A DNA stretch of 64,000 bases, taken from positions 124,001-188,000 of the forward strand of contig JADJHE010000004.1 in the NCBI GenBank assembly GCA_016707685.1. The letters are read 5' to 3'. The notes beneath the pieces were generated by a model. It had not been told where the DNA came from and did no database searches. It saw only the letters and a program-made list of their open reading frames with translations. The position numbers were made by a program, and so were the translations under genes. Origin of the DNA: Bacteroidota bacterium. Lineage in GTDB: Bacteria > Bacteroidota > Bacteroidia > 2-12-FULL-35-15. This document shows, in pieces, positions 47,531 through 57,400 of the stretch. Position 1 is the stretch's first letter. The number at the start of each line of letters is the position of its first letter.

Positions 47531-48733
47531 TTAGTACAAAAACTTATTATACGGATAACGCTTTTCGTGTTGTTCCTTAATATTCTCATAAAGAACTTTT
47601 TTAAACTCTTCGATGTTTTGTTTGCCAGCAGCTGAGATAAAAACACAAGGAGAATTCAAGGTATTCATCCAGGATTTTTTCAATTGCTCTAAACTCAAAT
47701 TCTTTTTTGTGATAGGAGTTAAATCGTCTTCTTCCTTTTCTTCGAAAGTAAATGCATCAATTTTGTTAAATACCAAAATGGTTGTTTTATCGCCAGCACC
47801 AATATCCGATAAAGTTTGATTCACCACATTTATTTGATCTTCGAATCCTACATGCGAAATATCCACAACATGTACTAAAATATCGGCTTCACGAACTTCA
47901 TCCAATGTAGATTTAAATGATTCCACCAATGTTGTAGGTAATTTTCGAATAAACCCAACGGTATCGGATAGTAAAAATGGAAGGTTTTCGATTACCACCT
48001 TACGAACAGTGGTATCCAGTGTTGCAAATAATTTATTTTCAGCAAACACTTCACTCTTGCTCAACATATTCATGATGGTAGATTTACCAACATTGGTATA
48101 ACCCACCAATGCAACGCGAATAAGCTCTCCTCTGCTTTTTCGTTGCGTTTCCATTTGTTTGTCAATAATGGTCAAGCGCTCTTTTAGCAAAGCTATACGA
48201 TCACGAACAATACGTCTGTCGGTTTCAATCTCTTTTTCACCAGCACCTTTCATCCCAATCCCTCCTTTAATCCTATCGTGGTGACTCCACATTTTGGTTA
48301 ATCGGGGAAGTAAGTATTGGTATTGCGCCAACTCCACTTGTGTTTTTGCATGAGCTGTTCGAGCACGTGCAGCAAAAATATCAAGAATTAATGTAGTACG
48401 ATCCAAAACCTTTACTTTTTGATCTTTATCGGTTTTGATTTCTTTCTCTAAATTTCGTTGTTGGGCTGGAGATAACTCATCGTCAAATATCACAATATCT
48501 ACCGCATTTTCTTTTACAAAAACACGGATATCATTCAATTTACCAGAACCAACAAATGTTCTAGAATCGGGATGTTCTAAGCGTTGTTTAAAGCGTTTTA
48601 GAATTTTAGCTCCAGCAGTGTCCGCCAAAAAATCCAATTCATCAAGATATTCATTGACTTTTTCATCGTCCTGACTCTTGTTGATTAATCCAACCAGTAC
48701 TGCGGTTTCTTGTTTTTTGGAGGTATCAAACAT
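47531..48733 (-). CDS. hflX: Ribosome-associated GTPase HflX
   Basis: The 400-residue protein shows the HflX N-terminal domain (TFVGSGKLNDIRVFV), a Gly-rich linker GIGMKGAGEKEIETDRR, and a GTPase domain with ALVGYTNVGKST (G1), DTVGFIRKLP (G3) and FNKID (G4). HflX splits stalled ribosomes after stress. The length is normal. The stop of the upstream cytochrome gene is 1 bp away, so the two are likely cotranscribed. Confidence 0.94.
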   Translation of the reverse strand: MFDTSKKQETAVLVGLINKSQDDEKVNEYLDELDFLADTAGAKILKRFKQRLEHPDSRTFVGSGKLNDIRVFVKENAVDIVIFDDELSPAQQRNLEKEIKTDKDQKVKVLDRTTLILDIFAARARTAHAKTQVELAQYQYLLPRLTKMWSHHDRIKGGIGMKGAGEKEIETDRRIVRDRIALLKERLTIIDKQMETQRKSRGELIRVALVGYTNVGKSTIMNMLSKSEVFAENKLFATLDTTVRKVVIENLPFLLSDTVGFIRKLPTTLVESFKSTLDEVREADILVHVVDISHVGFEDQINVVNQTLSDIGAGDKTTILVFNKIDAFTFEEKEEDDLTPITKKNLSLEQLKKSWMNTLNSPCVFISAAGKQNIEEFKKVLYENIKEQHEKRYPYNKFLY

Positions 48734-48734
48734 C

Positions 48735-49367
48735 TTATTTCTTCAAACTTTCAATGTATGCAGTAACTGCATCTATTTCTTTTTCATTCAATACATCTTT
48801 AAATCCAGGCATTGAACTTGCGCCATTTTTAATGCGCTCTAATTTTGCTGCATGATCTGTTTGACTAACTGTTAAATCCAAACCACCAGCACCATTTGCT
48901 CCACCAACACCGTGGCAGCTTACGCAATAAGCCGTGTAAACAGATTCACCGTGTTTCTTGATATCATAATTTGCATCCTCCGTATTCGAAACAGAAGTAT
49001 CAACTGTTTGCTTATCGATTTTCTTTTTGTTCATTTCCGCCAATCCATAAGCAGCAATGATCATTACCAACGAAAGTATTGCCAATGCTTTATTCGATTT
49101 TTTGAAACCAATGATGGCAACAGGAATAGAAACAAAAACAATTGCGATTTTAATGATTAAAAATTTGGTTGTTCCAATTTGTGTCAATAAATAAATACCA
49201 GACACTAAGAACAAAGTGCTAATAATCATTTCTGGAACTTTATTGATTTTATTGAATTTTGCTAGTGCTTCGTTTTTATTGGCAACCAATAAAATTGTTT
49301 TTACCAAGTAAATCAATAAAAATAAATTTACCGATACCAAGTGTGTGTAAAATATTGCTTTGTACAT
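48735..49367 (-). CDS. SirB-like membrane protein fused to cytochrome c
   Basis: The start chosen is ATG at 49367 (MYKAIFYTHLVSVNLFLLI), because this gives a clean first membrane helix; an upstream start adds 18 residues. Four membrane helices (to about residue 125) have a SirB-like layout, then a linker, then a c-type cytochrome domain with CVSCHG (heme), and MPGFKDVLNEKEIDAV near the end with the Met ligand. It is probably an inner-membrane-anchored cytochrome with its heme domain in the periplasm. Electron donor and acceptor are unknown. Confidence 0.82.
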   Translation of the reverse strand: MYKAIFYTHLVSVNLFLLIYLVKTILLVANKNEALAKFNKINKVPEMIISTLFLVSGIYLLTQIGTTKFLIIKIAIVFVSIPVAIIGFKKSNKALAILSLVMIIAAYGLAEMNKKKIDKQTVDTSVSNTEDANYDIKKHGESVYTAYCVSCHGVGGANGAGGLDLTVSQTDHAAKLERIKNGASSMPGFKDVLNEKEIDAVTAYIESLKK

Positions 49368-49495
49368 AGTTTTGGGTTTAAAGTTAATCAGCGTAAAAGT
49401 AATAAAAATACTCCTATTCAACCGTTCATCAAGTTTTAATAATTTATTGATTTAAAATGCTATTTTTGTTATACCCCAATAAAACAGAAAACAGA

Positions 49496-52400
49496 ATGAA
49501 AAAATACATTTTACTAGTTGCAACAGTTCTAATCTCCTTTTTTTCAATTGCTCAGGAAACATTTCCTACAAATGGCACCTCTAATCCGAATCATAGCACC
49601 TATGCATTTGTAAATGCAAAGATTATTGTAGATGCGGATGTTAGCTACGATAATGGCACCATGATTATTCAAGACGGCCTTATTAAAGCTGTTGGAACAA
49701 AGATTAATATCCCAAAAGGCTCTGTAATTATTGACTTAAAAGGGAAATCAATATATCCTTCGTTGATTGATGCGTATACAAACTATGGAATGTCAGAAGT
49801 AAAAAAAGGCAATGCATGGGGTGTTCAAATGAACAGTGCTACAAAAGGAGCTTATGGCTGGAATCAAGCAATAAAAGCGGAAGCAGAAGCAGCAAAAACT
49901 TTTGTAGCTGACAGTAAATCGGCTGAAGAACTTCGAAAACTAGGATTTGGAACAGCTTTAACTTTTCAAAAAGATGGTATTGTTAGAGGTTCAGCCGCTG
50001 CAGTAACCCTAGCAGATGGAAAAGAAAACACTAGTATTTTAAAAGACAAAGCAGCTGCTATGTATTCATTTGATAAAGGAAGCTCTACACAAGATTACCC
50101 TTCATCGTTAATGGGCTCAATTGCATTGCTCCGTCAAACCTATTTAGATGCAACTTGGTACTTAAGTGATAAAACAAAAAGGAATTCAATATTTCATTAG
50201 AGTCGTTTAATAGCAATCAATCACTCCCTCAAATTTTCGAAACAACCGACAAATTAAATGCTTTGCGTGCCGACAAAATTGGGGATGAGTTCAAAGTAAA
50301 TTATATCATTAAAGGAAGTGGAAATGAATACCAACGTATTGATGAAATAAAAGCAACCAATTGTAAATTTATTATCCCTTTAAACTATCCATTGGCGTAT
50401 GATGTAGATGATGCGTACGATGCAAACAATGTAAGTTTAACTGAATTGAAGCATTGGGAAATGGCTCCCGTAAATGCTTTTGCACTTGAAAAATACATGA
50501 TTCCATTTGCAATAACAACTGCTGATTTAAAAGAGAAAAAAGATTTCTGGAAAAATGTACGCAAAGCAATCAATTTTGGATTATCCGAAAAACAAGCACT
50601 TAAATCATTAACAAGCACACCTGCTGAAATACTAAATATTGCTGACAAAGTAGGTTCATTAAAAGCAGGTATGCTAGCCAACTTTATTATTACCTCCGGA
50701 AATTTATTTGATGAAAAAACAATCATTTATGAAAACTGGATTCAAGGAACGAATTATAAAATTAATGATTACAACACCATCGATATTCGTGGTACATACG
50801 ATTTCACTTATGGTACCAGTCGTATTTTATATCAGCTAAAAGTTGAAGGCGAATTAGATAAATTAAAAGCTACAATACTTGCAGATACTGCTAAAACACC
50901 TGCAACAATAAGTTATTCAGGAAACAATGTTTCTATTTCATTTAGTCAAAAAGATATTGCAGGAACAATTCGTTTAAGTGGAAACATTGCAAATGAACCA
51001 CTAAAAATGAGTGGAAAAGGACAACTACCAGATGGAGAATGGATTGATTGGAATGCGAATTTCAAATCTACAACTACTACTGAACTTGCTAAACCTGAAG
51101 TGAAGGCAACTGCTAAAGACACTGCAAAAAATGTTGAACCAAAATTTGGTGCCGTTATTTACCCTTTCTGTGCATACGGAGAACAAATAGAAGGGAAAAC
51201 TGGTTTTGATAAATATTGGACAGAATTTAAAACACGTTACGATGCCATTCTTATCAAACATGTTACCGTATGGACAAATGAGAAAGAAGGCATTTTAAAA
51301 AATCAGGATGTATACATTACCGAAGGAAGAATTGTTCGCATTGCTGATGACATTGGTGTTCCAAAACTTGCATTTGCAAAAACAATTGATGGAACCGGTA
51401 AACATTTAACTGCCGGAATTATTGATGAACATTCGCACATTGCAGTTGGCGGTGCTGTAAACGAAGGAACACAAGCATCGAGTGCTGAAGTTAGAATTGG
51501 TGATGTAATTAATTCCGAAGATATTAACATCTATCGTCAACTTTCAGGTGGTGTAACTTCTGCTCAATTATTACATGGATCAGCAAATCCAATTGGAGGG
51601 CAATCTGCAATCATTAAACTTCGCTGGGGCAAATCACCCGAAGAAATGAAATTTGATAAAGCAGATGGTTTTATCAAATTTGCTTTGGGTGAAAATGTAA
51701 AACAAAGTAATTGGGGAGATATGAATACGGTTCGTTTCCCACAATCACGAATGGGTGTTGAGCAAGTGTACTACGATTATTTTACAAGGGCAAAAGAATA
51801 CGATGCAAAACAAAAAGCATTTGCAGCTCAATCTACAAAAACAAAAGCACTATCTACTCCATTCAGACGAGATTTGGAATTAGAAGCCATTGCTGAAATT
51901 GCAAACAGCAAACGATTTATTACTTGCCACTCTTATGTACAATCCGAAATAAATATGTTGATGCATGTTGCCGATTCAATGGGTTTTAAAGTAAACACAT
52001 TCACACATATTTTGGAGGGTTATAAAGTAGCCGACAAAATGAAAGCACATGGTGTAGGTGCATCTACGTTTAGTGATTGGTGGGCGTATAAAGCGGAAGT
52101 AAAAGATGCTATCCCATACAATGCAGCATTGTTAACACAAATGGGAATTACCACAGCAATTAATTCCGATGATGCCGAAATGGGCAGACGCTTAAATCAA
52201 GAAGCAGCAAAAGCAATAAAATATGGTGGATTAACAGAAGAAGAAGCTTTAAAATTAGTAACACTCAATCCTGCTAAACTTTTACACATCGACAATAAAG
52301 TAGGGAGTATAAAAGTAGGAAAGGATGCCGATTTGGTTCTTTGGTCGGATAACCCATTGTCTATTTATGCAAAAGCAGAAAAGACAATCATTGATGGTCA

Positions 52401-52584
52401 GATTTATTTTGACTTAGAAGAGGATTTAAAATTAAGAGCGAATATCCAAAAAGAAAGAGCACGTATCATTCAAAAAATGATCGAAGAAAAAAAAGGTGGT
52501 GCACCAACTCAAAAGCCTTCAATGAAAAAACGCAATCTTTATGAATGTGATTCGATGGAAGAAAATTATTTAGAAACAGAATAG
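49496..52584 (+). CDS. Exported two-part amidohydrolase (one frameshift)
   Basis: The start at ATG 49496 gives a signal peptide (to about residue 20). The first half is an amidohydrolase fold without its HxH metal site (YPSLIDAYTNYG), and the second has TAGIIDEHSHIAVGG, CHSY, FTHILEGYK and TTAINSDDAE, which are complete imidazolonepropionase-like metal motifs. As given, the frame breaks in the A run 50176-50180; one more A joins NKTKK to EFNISLESFNSNQSLPQIF. The full length is about 1,030 residues. Likely a periplasmic hydrolase; substrate unknown. A related single-domain protein lies 0.9 kb downstream. Confidence 0.83.
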
Positions 52585-52585
52585 A

Positions 52586-52800
52586 AGATTGGAACGCTGA
52601 TTTTCATGATTTAATGGATTAAAACAGATAAACATGAAGGCGGATTGGAGATAGGTTAGAAATAAAAGAATGGAATGCTGATTTTCATGATTTAATAAAT
52701 TAAAACAGATAAACATGAAGGCGGATTGGAGAATGATAAGAAATAAAAGATTGGAACGATGATTTTCATGATCTAATGGATTTAAATAGATAAACATAAA
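52586..52800. repeat. Tandem repeat, three units of about 81 bp
   Basis: Each unit has GGAACGCTGATTTTCATGAT, TTAATGGATTAAAACAGATA, AACATGAAGG and (in the first two) CGGATTGGAGA. The third is shorter and more diverged. The units resemble the leader and first codons of the GxxExxY gene that follows. Confidence 0.85.
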
Positions 52801-53330
52801 GATTATTATAAATCTAATGCACTGAAAAGATAAGTGATTTTGTTAAAATGAAATAGGAACATAGAATTTCATAATTACAATGGATAAAAATGATAAATAT
52901 CTTCATTCTGCTTTAACTGGCACTATTATAAAAGCCTATTATAATGTTTATAATAGTTTAGGATATGGATTTTTAGAAAAAGTTTACGAAAATGCGCTTA
53001 TGATTGAATTGAAAAAATTTGATTTAAAATGTGATAAGCAAGTTTCAGTCACTGTTTTTTACGATTCTGAGAAAGTTGGCGAGTACTATGCTGATATAGT
53101 TGTAAATGATTCGGTTATAATTGAATTAAAAGCATGTGAATATTTGCTTGAAGAACATGAAGCTCAGTTATTAAATTATTTAAGAGCCACGAATATTGAA
53201 GTTGGTCTGCTTCTAAACTTCGGGAAGGAAGCTGAATTCAAACGCAAAGCGTTTAGCAATATCTACAAAAATCATAACAAACAAACGTTTCATCCTACTT
53301 TATCATAAAAATCAGCTTAATCAGCGTTCC
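52591..53330 (+). mobile_element. Putative GxxExxY unit with 12-bp inverted ends and leader repeats
   Basis: GGAACGCTGATT at 52591-52602 is the exact reverse complement of AATCAGCGTTCC at 53319-53330, on either side of the GxxExxY gene. Between the left end and the gene lie three direct repeats of about 81 bp (starting 52591, 52672 and about 52753). A fourth degenerate copy (from about 52858) runs into the start codon. No transposase is present. The element nature is inferred from the repeats. Confidence 0.5.
52880..53308 (+). CDS. GxxExxY family protein
   Basis: The 142-residue protein has the naming motif in GYGFLEKVYENAL (GxxExxY), a basic stretch with KQVSVTVFYDSEKVGEYYAD, and VIIELKACEYLLEEHEAQLL, which has the IELKA core of PD-(D/E)XK nucleases. 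It is related to that superfamily; a nuclease role has not been shown as far as I know. The gene stands alone between amidohydrolase genes within a repeat-rich unit bounded by inverted ends. The start is ATG at 52880. Confidence 0.88.
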   Translation: MDKNDKYLHSALTGTIIKAYYNVYNSLGYGFLEKVYENALMIELKKFDLKCDKQVSVTVFYDSEKVGEYYADIVVNDSVIIELKACEYLLEEHEAQLLNYLRATNIEVGLLLNFGKEAEFKRKAFSNIYKNHNKQTFHPTLS

Positions 53331-53342
53331 TAAATAAACATA

Positions 53343-53453
53343 GAATGAAATTCAAACGCACAGCGTTTAGTAATAATTACAAGAAATCAATACAAACAAA
53401 TGGCACATCCTGATTTACCTTAGCAATCGTCTAAATCAGCGTTCCAATAAACA
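53343..53453 (+). pseudogene. Partial duplicate of the GxxExxY 3' end
   Basis: The sequence AATGAAATTCAAACGCACAG and following GTTTAGTAATAATTACAA match the end of the GxxExxY gene (GAATTCAAACGCAAAGCGTT, about 53233-53260) and continue through its tail, with a second AATCAGCGTTCC at about 53434-53445. It encodes no complete protein and is a diverged copy of roughly the last 25 codons plus flank. Confidence 0.75.
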
Positions 53454-53463
53454 TATATAAAGA

Positions 53464-54750
53464 ATGAAAAAAATATTATTAATACTATCAATCGTTACAA
53501 GCATTGTTTGCGATGCTCAAAACAAAAGTATTGTAATTACAAATGGCACATTGCACATAGGCAATGACAGCGTTATTCAAAATGCAACTATTGGAATACG
53601 AAACGGAAAAATCACTGAAGTGATAGATGCCTCTAAATCTAACGTAGAGCTAGGGAATTACGATGAGAAAATTGATGCTACAGGCAAACATATTTACCCT
53701 GCATTTATTGCACCTAATTCAACACTAGGATTAACGGAGATTGAAGCTGTTAGAGCAACGAATGATTTCAGAGAAACGGGTATCGCACTTCCTAATGTTC
53801 GTTCGTTAATTGCCTACAATACCGACTCCAAAATAATCCCTACAGTTAGAACGAACGGTGTTTTATTAGCACAAATAACTCCACGTGGAGGTTTAATATC
53901 AGGCACGTCAAGTGTACTAATGTTGGACGGATGGAACTGGGAAGATGCAGCCTACAAAATAGATGAAGGAATTCATATTAATTGGCCGAGAATGCAAACT
54001 CGAAACTGGAACGACAATGAATTAAGTTTTGGAGCAGCAGAAAAAAACAAAGAATACACGAAACAAGTAGATGAATTGAAAAAGATTTTTGCTGAAGCAA
54101 AAGCATACAATGATTTGGATACAAAAGAAGAAAAAAACCTTCGTTTCGAATCGATGGCTGGACTATTTAACGGAAATCAAAATCTATACATCCATGCAAA
54201 TAATGTAAAAGAAATTATTGAGGCTGTTAATTTTTCGAAACTTTTAGCAATTAAAAATACGATTATTGTAGGAGGAAAAGACAGCTGGATGATTACTGAT
54301 TTATTGAAAGAAAACAACATCTCTGTGATTGTAAACCGTGTACACGACTTACCAGAAAAAGCAGAAGAAGATGTTGATTTACCATTCAAATTACCATATC
54401 TTTTACAAAAAGCTGGAATTTTATTTTGCTTAAACAATGAAGGGAATATGGATGCTATGGGAACACGCAACTTGCCATTCATGGCAGGAACAGCAGCTGC
54501 CTATGGATTAACAAAAGAACAAGCATTAAAGGCAATCACCTCAAATACATCTAAAATATTAGGAATTGATAAAACAACTGGAACTATTGAAGTAGGAAAA
54601 GATGCAAACTTATTTATTTCAACTGGTGATGCATTGGACATGCGTGGAAACAATTTAACAGATGCTTTCGTAAAAGGAAATAGAATTGATTTGAATAATG
54701 AACAAAAAGAATTGTACGAAAAGTATAAGAAGAAATACGACTTAAAATAA
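53464..54750 (+). CDS. Amidohydrolase-like exported protein lacking HxH
   Basis: The 428-residue protein has a signal peptide (to about residue 18, CDAQ). The amidohydrolase fold is clear: ITNGTLHIGNDSVIQNATIG, NGKITEVIDAS, and C-terminal AITSNTSKILGIDKTTGTI, GKDANLFIS. But the position of the metal motif reads YPAFIAPNSTLGL, with no HxH, so the usual metal site is missing. It is probably inactive as a metal hydrolase or has another job. It resembles the first half of the larger upstream protein, with which it may form a complex. Intact. Confidence 0.85.
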   Translation: MKKILLILSIVTSIVCDAQNKSIVITNGTLHIGNDSVIQNATIGIRNGKITEVIDASKSNVELGNYDEKIDATGKHIYPAFIAPNSTLGLTEIEAVRATNDFRETGIALPNVRSLIAYNTDSKIIPTVRTNGVLLAQITPRGGLISGTSSVLMLDGWNWEDAAYKIDEGIHINWPRMQTRNWNDNELSFGAAEKNKEYTKQVDELKKIFAEAKAYNDLDTKEEKNLRFESMAGLFNGNQNLYIHANNVKEIIEAVNFSKLLAIKNTIIVGGKDSWMITDLLKENNISVIVNRVHDLPEKAEEDVDLPFKLPYLLQKAGILFCLNNEGNMDAMGTRNLPFMAGTAAAYGLTKEQALKAITSNTSKILGIDKTTGTIEVGKDANLFISTGDALDMRGNNLTDAFVKGNRIDLNNEQKELYEKYKKKYDLK

Positions 54751-54766
54751 TTTTAATTCAATTGAA

Positions 54767-55129
54767 ATGAAAAAATTATTCATACTCATTATTCTTGTCA
54801 ACATTGTTTTTTCTTCCTGCAAGAAAGAAGAAAAAACCTATTCGGTTATTTATAAAATAATTGAAAAAAGTTCGCGCACCCCAACCTACATTGCAAGATA
54901 CTCTTTGCCTGATGGCTCTACTCAATCAGTTGGCTCAATAACAAAAGAATTTTGGGTTACCGACAAAATCATTAATTACAAAGCCAACTCCTACCTTTCT
55001 CTTTCTGTTGAAGGAAGTGGAGGCGGTGAATATGATTTATACATATACATTAACGGAACGCTTGCTAAAACTCGTCCAGCAAACGATGGTTTTGGCCCAC
55101 AAAAATTAGAAATGGAAATTTCTAATTGA
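54767..55129 (+). CDS. Small lipoprotein
   Basis: The 120-residue product has a lipoprotein signal with Cys in VFSSCKKEE. The remainder is a likely beta domain (YSVIYKIIEKSS, YLSLSVEGSGGG, YDLYIYINGTLAK), similar in look to other small Bacteroidota lipoproteins. It follows the amidohydrolase-like gene by 16 bp and may be cotranscribed. It overlaps the convergent gene by 8 bp. I know no function. Confidence 0.72.
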   Translation: MKKLFILIILVNIVFSSCKKEEKTYSVIYKIIEKSSRTPTYIARYSLPDGSTQSVGSITKEFWVTDKIINYKANSYLSLSVEGSGGGEYDLYIYINGTLAKTRPANDGFGPQKLEMEISN

Positions 55130-55592
55130 TTATTTTCATAAACTCATCTGCACGATATAATTCTTTAATTTTTGAGCTAAATATGATAGTATCTATAGAA
55201 TAGTCGTAACAATGAAATGTAGACACCGGCTGGTTAAAATTTGAAACCGAACCTACTTCATTGAATAAAGCAGCACTCCAAACAAAAACGTTATTTTTAT
55301 CAGGTTTTACGAAGTCGAAATTTATAGACTTTTTCTCAATTTCTCGTTCAACTTTAATGAAAAATATTTGAGTAATATTCTTTTCATTAACAGATCTAAC
55401 AGCAGATGCCAAGCCATTTAAACAACTGAAACAATCATTAGGATTGACACGATACAAAATGATTTCTTTTTTATTTTTAATATTAAGGCTATCAATAATT
55501 TCATGAATTCTTGACAATTCAGAACTCTCATTATTCCCACAAGATATAAGGGAAAACAATAATACAATAACACATAAGCTATTTCTTACCAT
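55122..55592 (-). CDS. Lipoprotein with CxxC, thioredoxin-like
   Basis: The 156-residue protein has a lipobox in FSLISCGNN. Its first strand runs into RVNPNDCFSCLNGLASAV, a CxxC motif at a position like that of TlpA-type thioredoxin folds. The rest alternates strands and helices. A redox or transport role is possible but not shown. Its start overlaps the end of the upstream lipoprotein gene by 14 bp. Confidence 0.65.
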   Translation of the reverse strand: MVRNSLCVIVLLFSLISCGNNESSELSRIHEIIDSLNIKNKKEIILYRVNPNDCFSCLNGLASAVRSVNEKNITQIFFIKVEREIEKKSINFDFVKPDKNNVFVWSAALFNEVGSVSNFNQPVSTFHCYDYSIDTIIFSSKIKELYRADEFMKIIN

Positions 55593-56808
55593 AATTTATT
55601 AAATTAATATAGTAGCTTTCTGCATCTTTACTAAAAAAAATAATTTTCGACTCTGTTACAATAGGTGAAAATGAACTTGGCGATAAATTATCTTTCAGTA
55701 ATATTTTTTTTGAAACTCTATCTATAATTTTAATCTGCTTATTAATTGTACTGTCAATTTCATAGTTTTTTTCAAAATCAGTAGGATGTTTTTTGGATGT
55801 TGTAAATCCATTAAACATTACTATTGTATTTTCATCAAACATAAAAAATGTCTCAATCCATTCGTTCTTTTCTAAATCGTTCCTAGTTAGCAACTTTTCT
55901 TGGTTAGAAATATTTACAATTTCTTTAGAATTAGAACAATAACTTTTACCTTCTATGCTAGAAAGTAGCAATGGACTCGAATAAATTTTTTGAACCCCAA
56001 AACTAGAATAATCCAGATTTATATTGTTTTCAGAAATAACAATATTTTCAGTATTTAAGAGATCTCCTGAAGCTAAACTAATCTTATAATTTCGATCTTT
56101 AATAACTTCTTGATAGCTAGATTTTGAAACGGCAAACTGTAATTTATTATCACTTCCAAAAAAATATTTACTATATGCAGGGCTAACTCCTTGTTCTTCC
56201 ATAAAATCAGAATAGTAGAGAGGCACTATACTAAGGACCTGAAGCTGTTCATTGGTTACGCATAAAAATTCTAAAAAATTTGATTCAACCAATTTTATTG
56301 ACCCATAATTTTCTACTAAAGATTTCAATTGCTCATTCTCATTAATAATATGTTGGCTTGCAGAATCTTCTTGATGGAAAATATCACAAAGTACACTAAA
56401 TTGAATGTAGAATTTTTTATCACTATATGAAAATGCCTTGATTTGAGTCTTTTTACCGAAAGGCTCTACATTATCATCTTCAATTGTTTTATAGATCGCT
56501 TTTTTTTCAAATTTTTTAGCATATGAATTTAATATCAAAGAGTCTTTATTAAAGTTCTGTTTTGAAATGTCGAAAACATCAATATTTTCTCCCGTTATTA
56601 TATCATAAATTGCAATTACCTGAGATGAATTTAAAGTTGCAATACGATCACCATCCAAACTAATTACTCTAGTTGGAAATTGTGTCCAAACAAATTTTTT
56701 TTCATCAACTTTTATTGCTTTTTTTTCATCAAAAAAATAGCTTTGTGGGCTATTACAAGATATTCCCCACAAAGCTAAAAAACTATAAACAAATATACTT
56801 TTAAACAT
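55579..56808 (-). CDS. Lipoprotein, possible beta-propeller
   Basis: The 409-residue product has a lipobox in LWGISCNSP. The rest has repeated strand patterns, for example FPTRVISLDGDRIATLNSSQ, VIAIYDIITGENIDVFDIS and IKIIDRVSKKILLKDNLSP, suggesting a six-bladed beta-propeller of the kind common in Bacteroidota surface lipoproteins. The gene lies 1 bp after its upstream neighbour and overlaps the next. No function can be assigned. Confidence 0.65.
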   Translation of the reverse strand: MFKSIFVYSFLALWGISCNSPQSYFFDEKKAIKVDEKKFVWTQFPTRVISLDGDRIATLNSSQVIAIYDIITGENIDVFDISKQNFNKDSLILNSYAKKFEKKAIYKTIEDDNVEPFGKKTQIKAFSYSDKKFYIQFSVLCDIFHQEDSASQHIINENEQLKSLVENYGSIKLVESNFLEFLCVTNEQLQVLSIVPLYYSDFMEEQGVSPAYSKYFFGSDNKLQFAVSKSSYQEVIKDRNYKISLASGDLLNTENIVISENNINLDYSSFGVQKIYSSPLLLSSIEGKSYCSNSKEIVNISNQEKLLTRNDLEKNEWIETFFMFDENTIVMFNGFTTSKKHPTDFEKNYEIDSTINKQIKIIDRVSKKILLKDNLSPSSFSPIVTESKIIFFSKDAESYYINLINYGKK

Positions 56809-56809
56809 T

Positions 56810-57283
56810 TTATTCTGCGTAATTGATTAAAATATTACCATCTGTGGTATTTGTTGTTCTTACCGAACTAATTTTTCTAGAAAAAGGCGCAACAATCTCA
56901 TTTAAAAATACATGCGCTTCTTCATTTTCAGCAAAGACATCATTAATGGCAGTTACTTCTTGAGGTAAACCATTTCCACCAGAAATAACCATTTTTGGAA
57001 AAATCACTTCTACCATACAAATCGTTTTAATATCCTGATCGCAGGACATTGTTCCACCAGAAGAACCGTTCCAAATAAAAAGACCAGGAACATACCTTAC
57101 GATTGGTTCAACTGGTAATTTTTGCTCATAAATCCTATGAAATAACTCTGAATCAGCTTTTTCAATAATTTGCGCGATTTCAATCTCTGTAGTAGGCGTT
57201 TGAATTAAAGTAGTTGCTTGCTCTTCTTTCTTACAACCTACAAAAGCAATTGTAACAAAAGTAAATAAAATGACTTTTTTCAT
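56810..57283 (-). CDS. Small lipoprotein
   Basis: The 157-residue product has a lipoprotein signal (TIAFVGCKKEE). After a Thr/Glu/Ile-rich stretch (TPTTEIEIAQIIEKADS) it has FIWNGSSGGTMSCDQDIKTI and IFPKMVISGGNGLP. No family is recognised. It is the first gene of a three-lipoprotein run, divergent from the XRE regulator. Confidence 0.6.
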   Translation of the reverse strand: MKKVILFTFVTIAFVGCKKEEQATTLIQTPTTEIEIAQIIEKADSELFHRIYEQKLPVEPIVRYVPGLFIWNGSSGGTMSCDQDIKTICMVEVIFPKMVISGGNGLPQEVTAINDVFAENEEAHVFLNEIVAPFSRKISSVRTTNTTDGNILINYAE

Positions 57284-57400
57284 CTCTTAAATTTTTAAGT
57301 TACTGTCTTATGACATTGAAACAAAAATATTCCTATTTAGATGACAATGCTTTCTAAAGTTAGACTATTTTATGTACTTTTGAGACACAATTAAACCATA

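Noticed and set aside
52586..52800. CRISPR-like tandem repeat
   Set aside because: The 81-bp units are contiguous without unique spacers.
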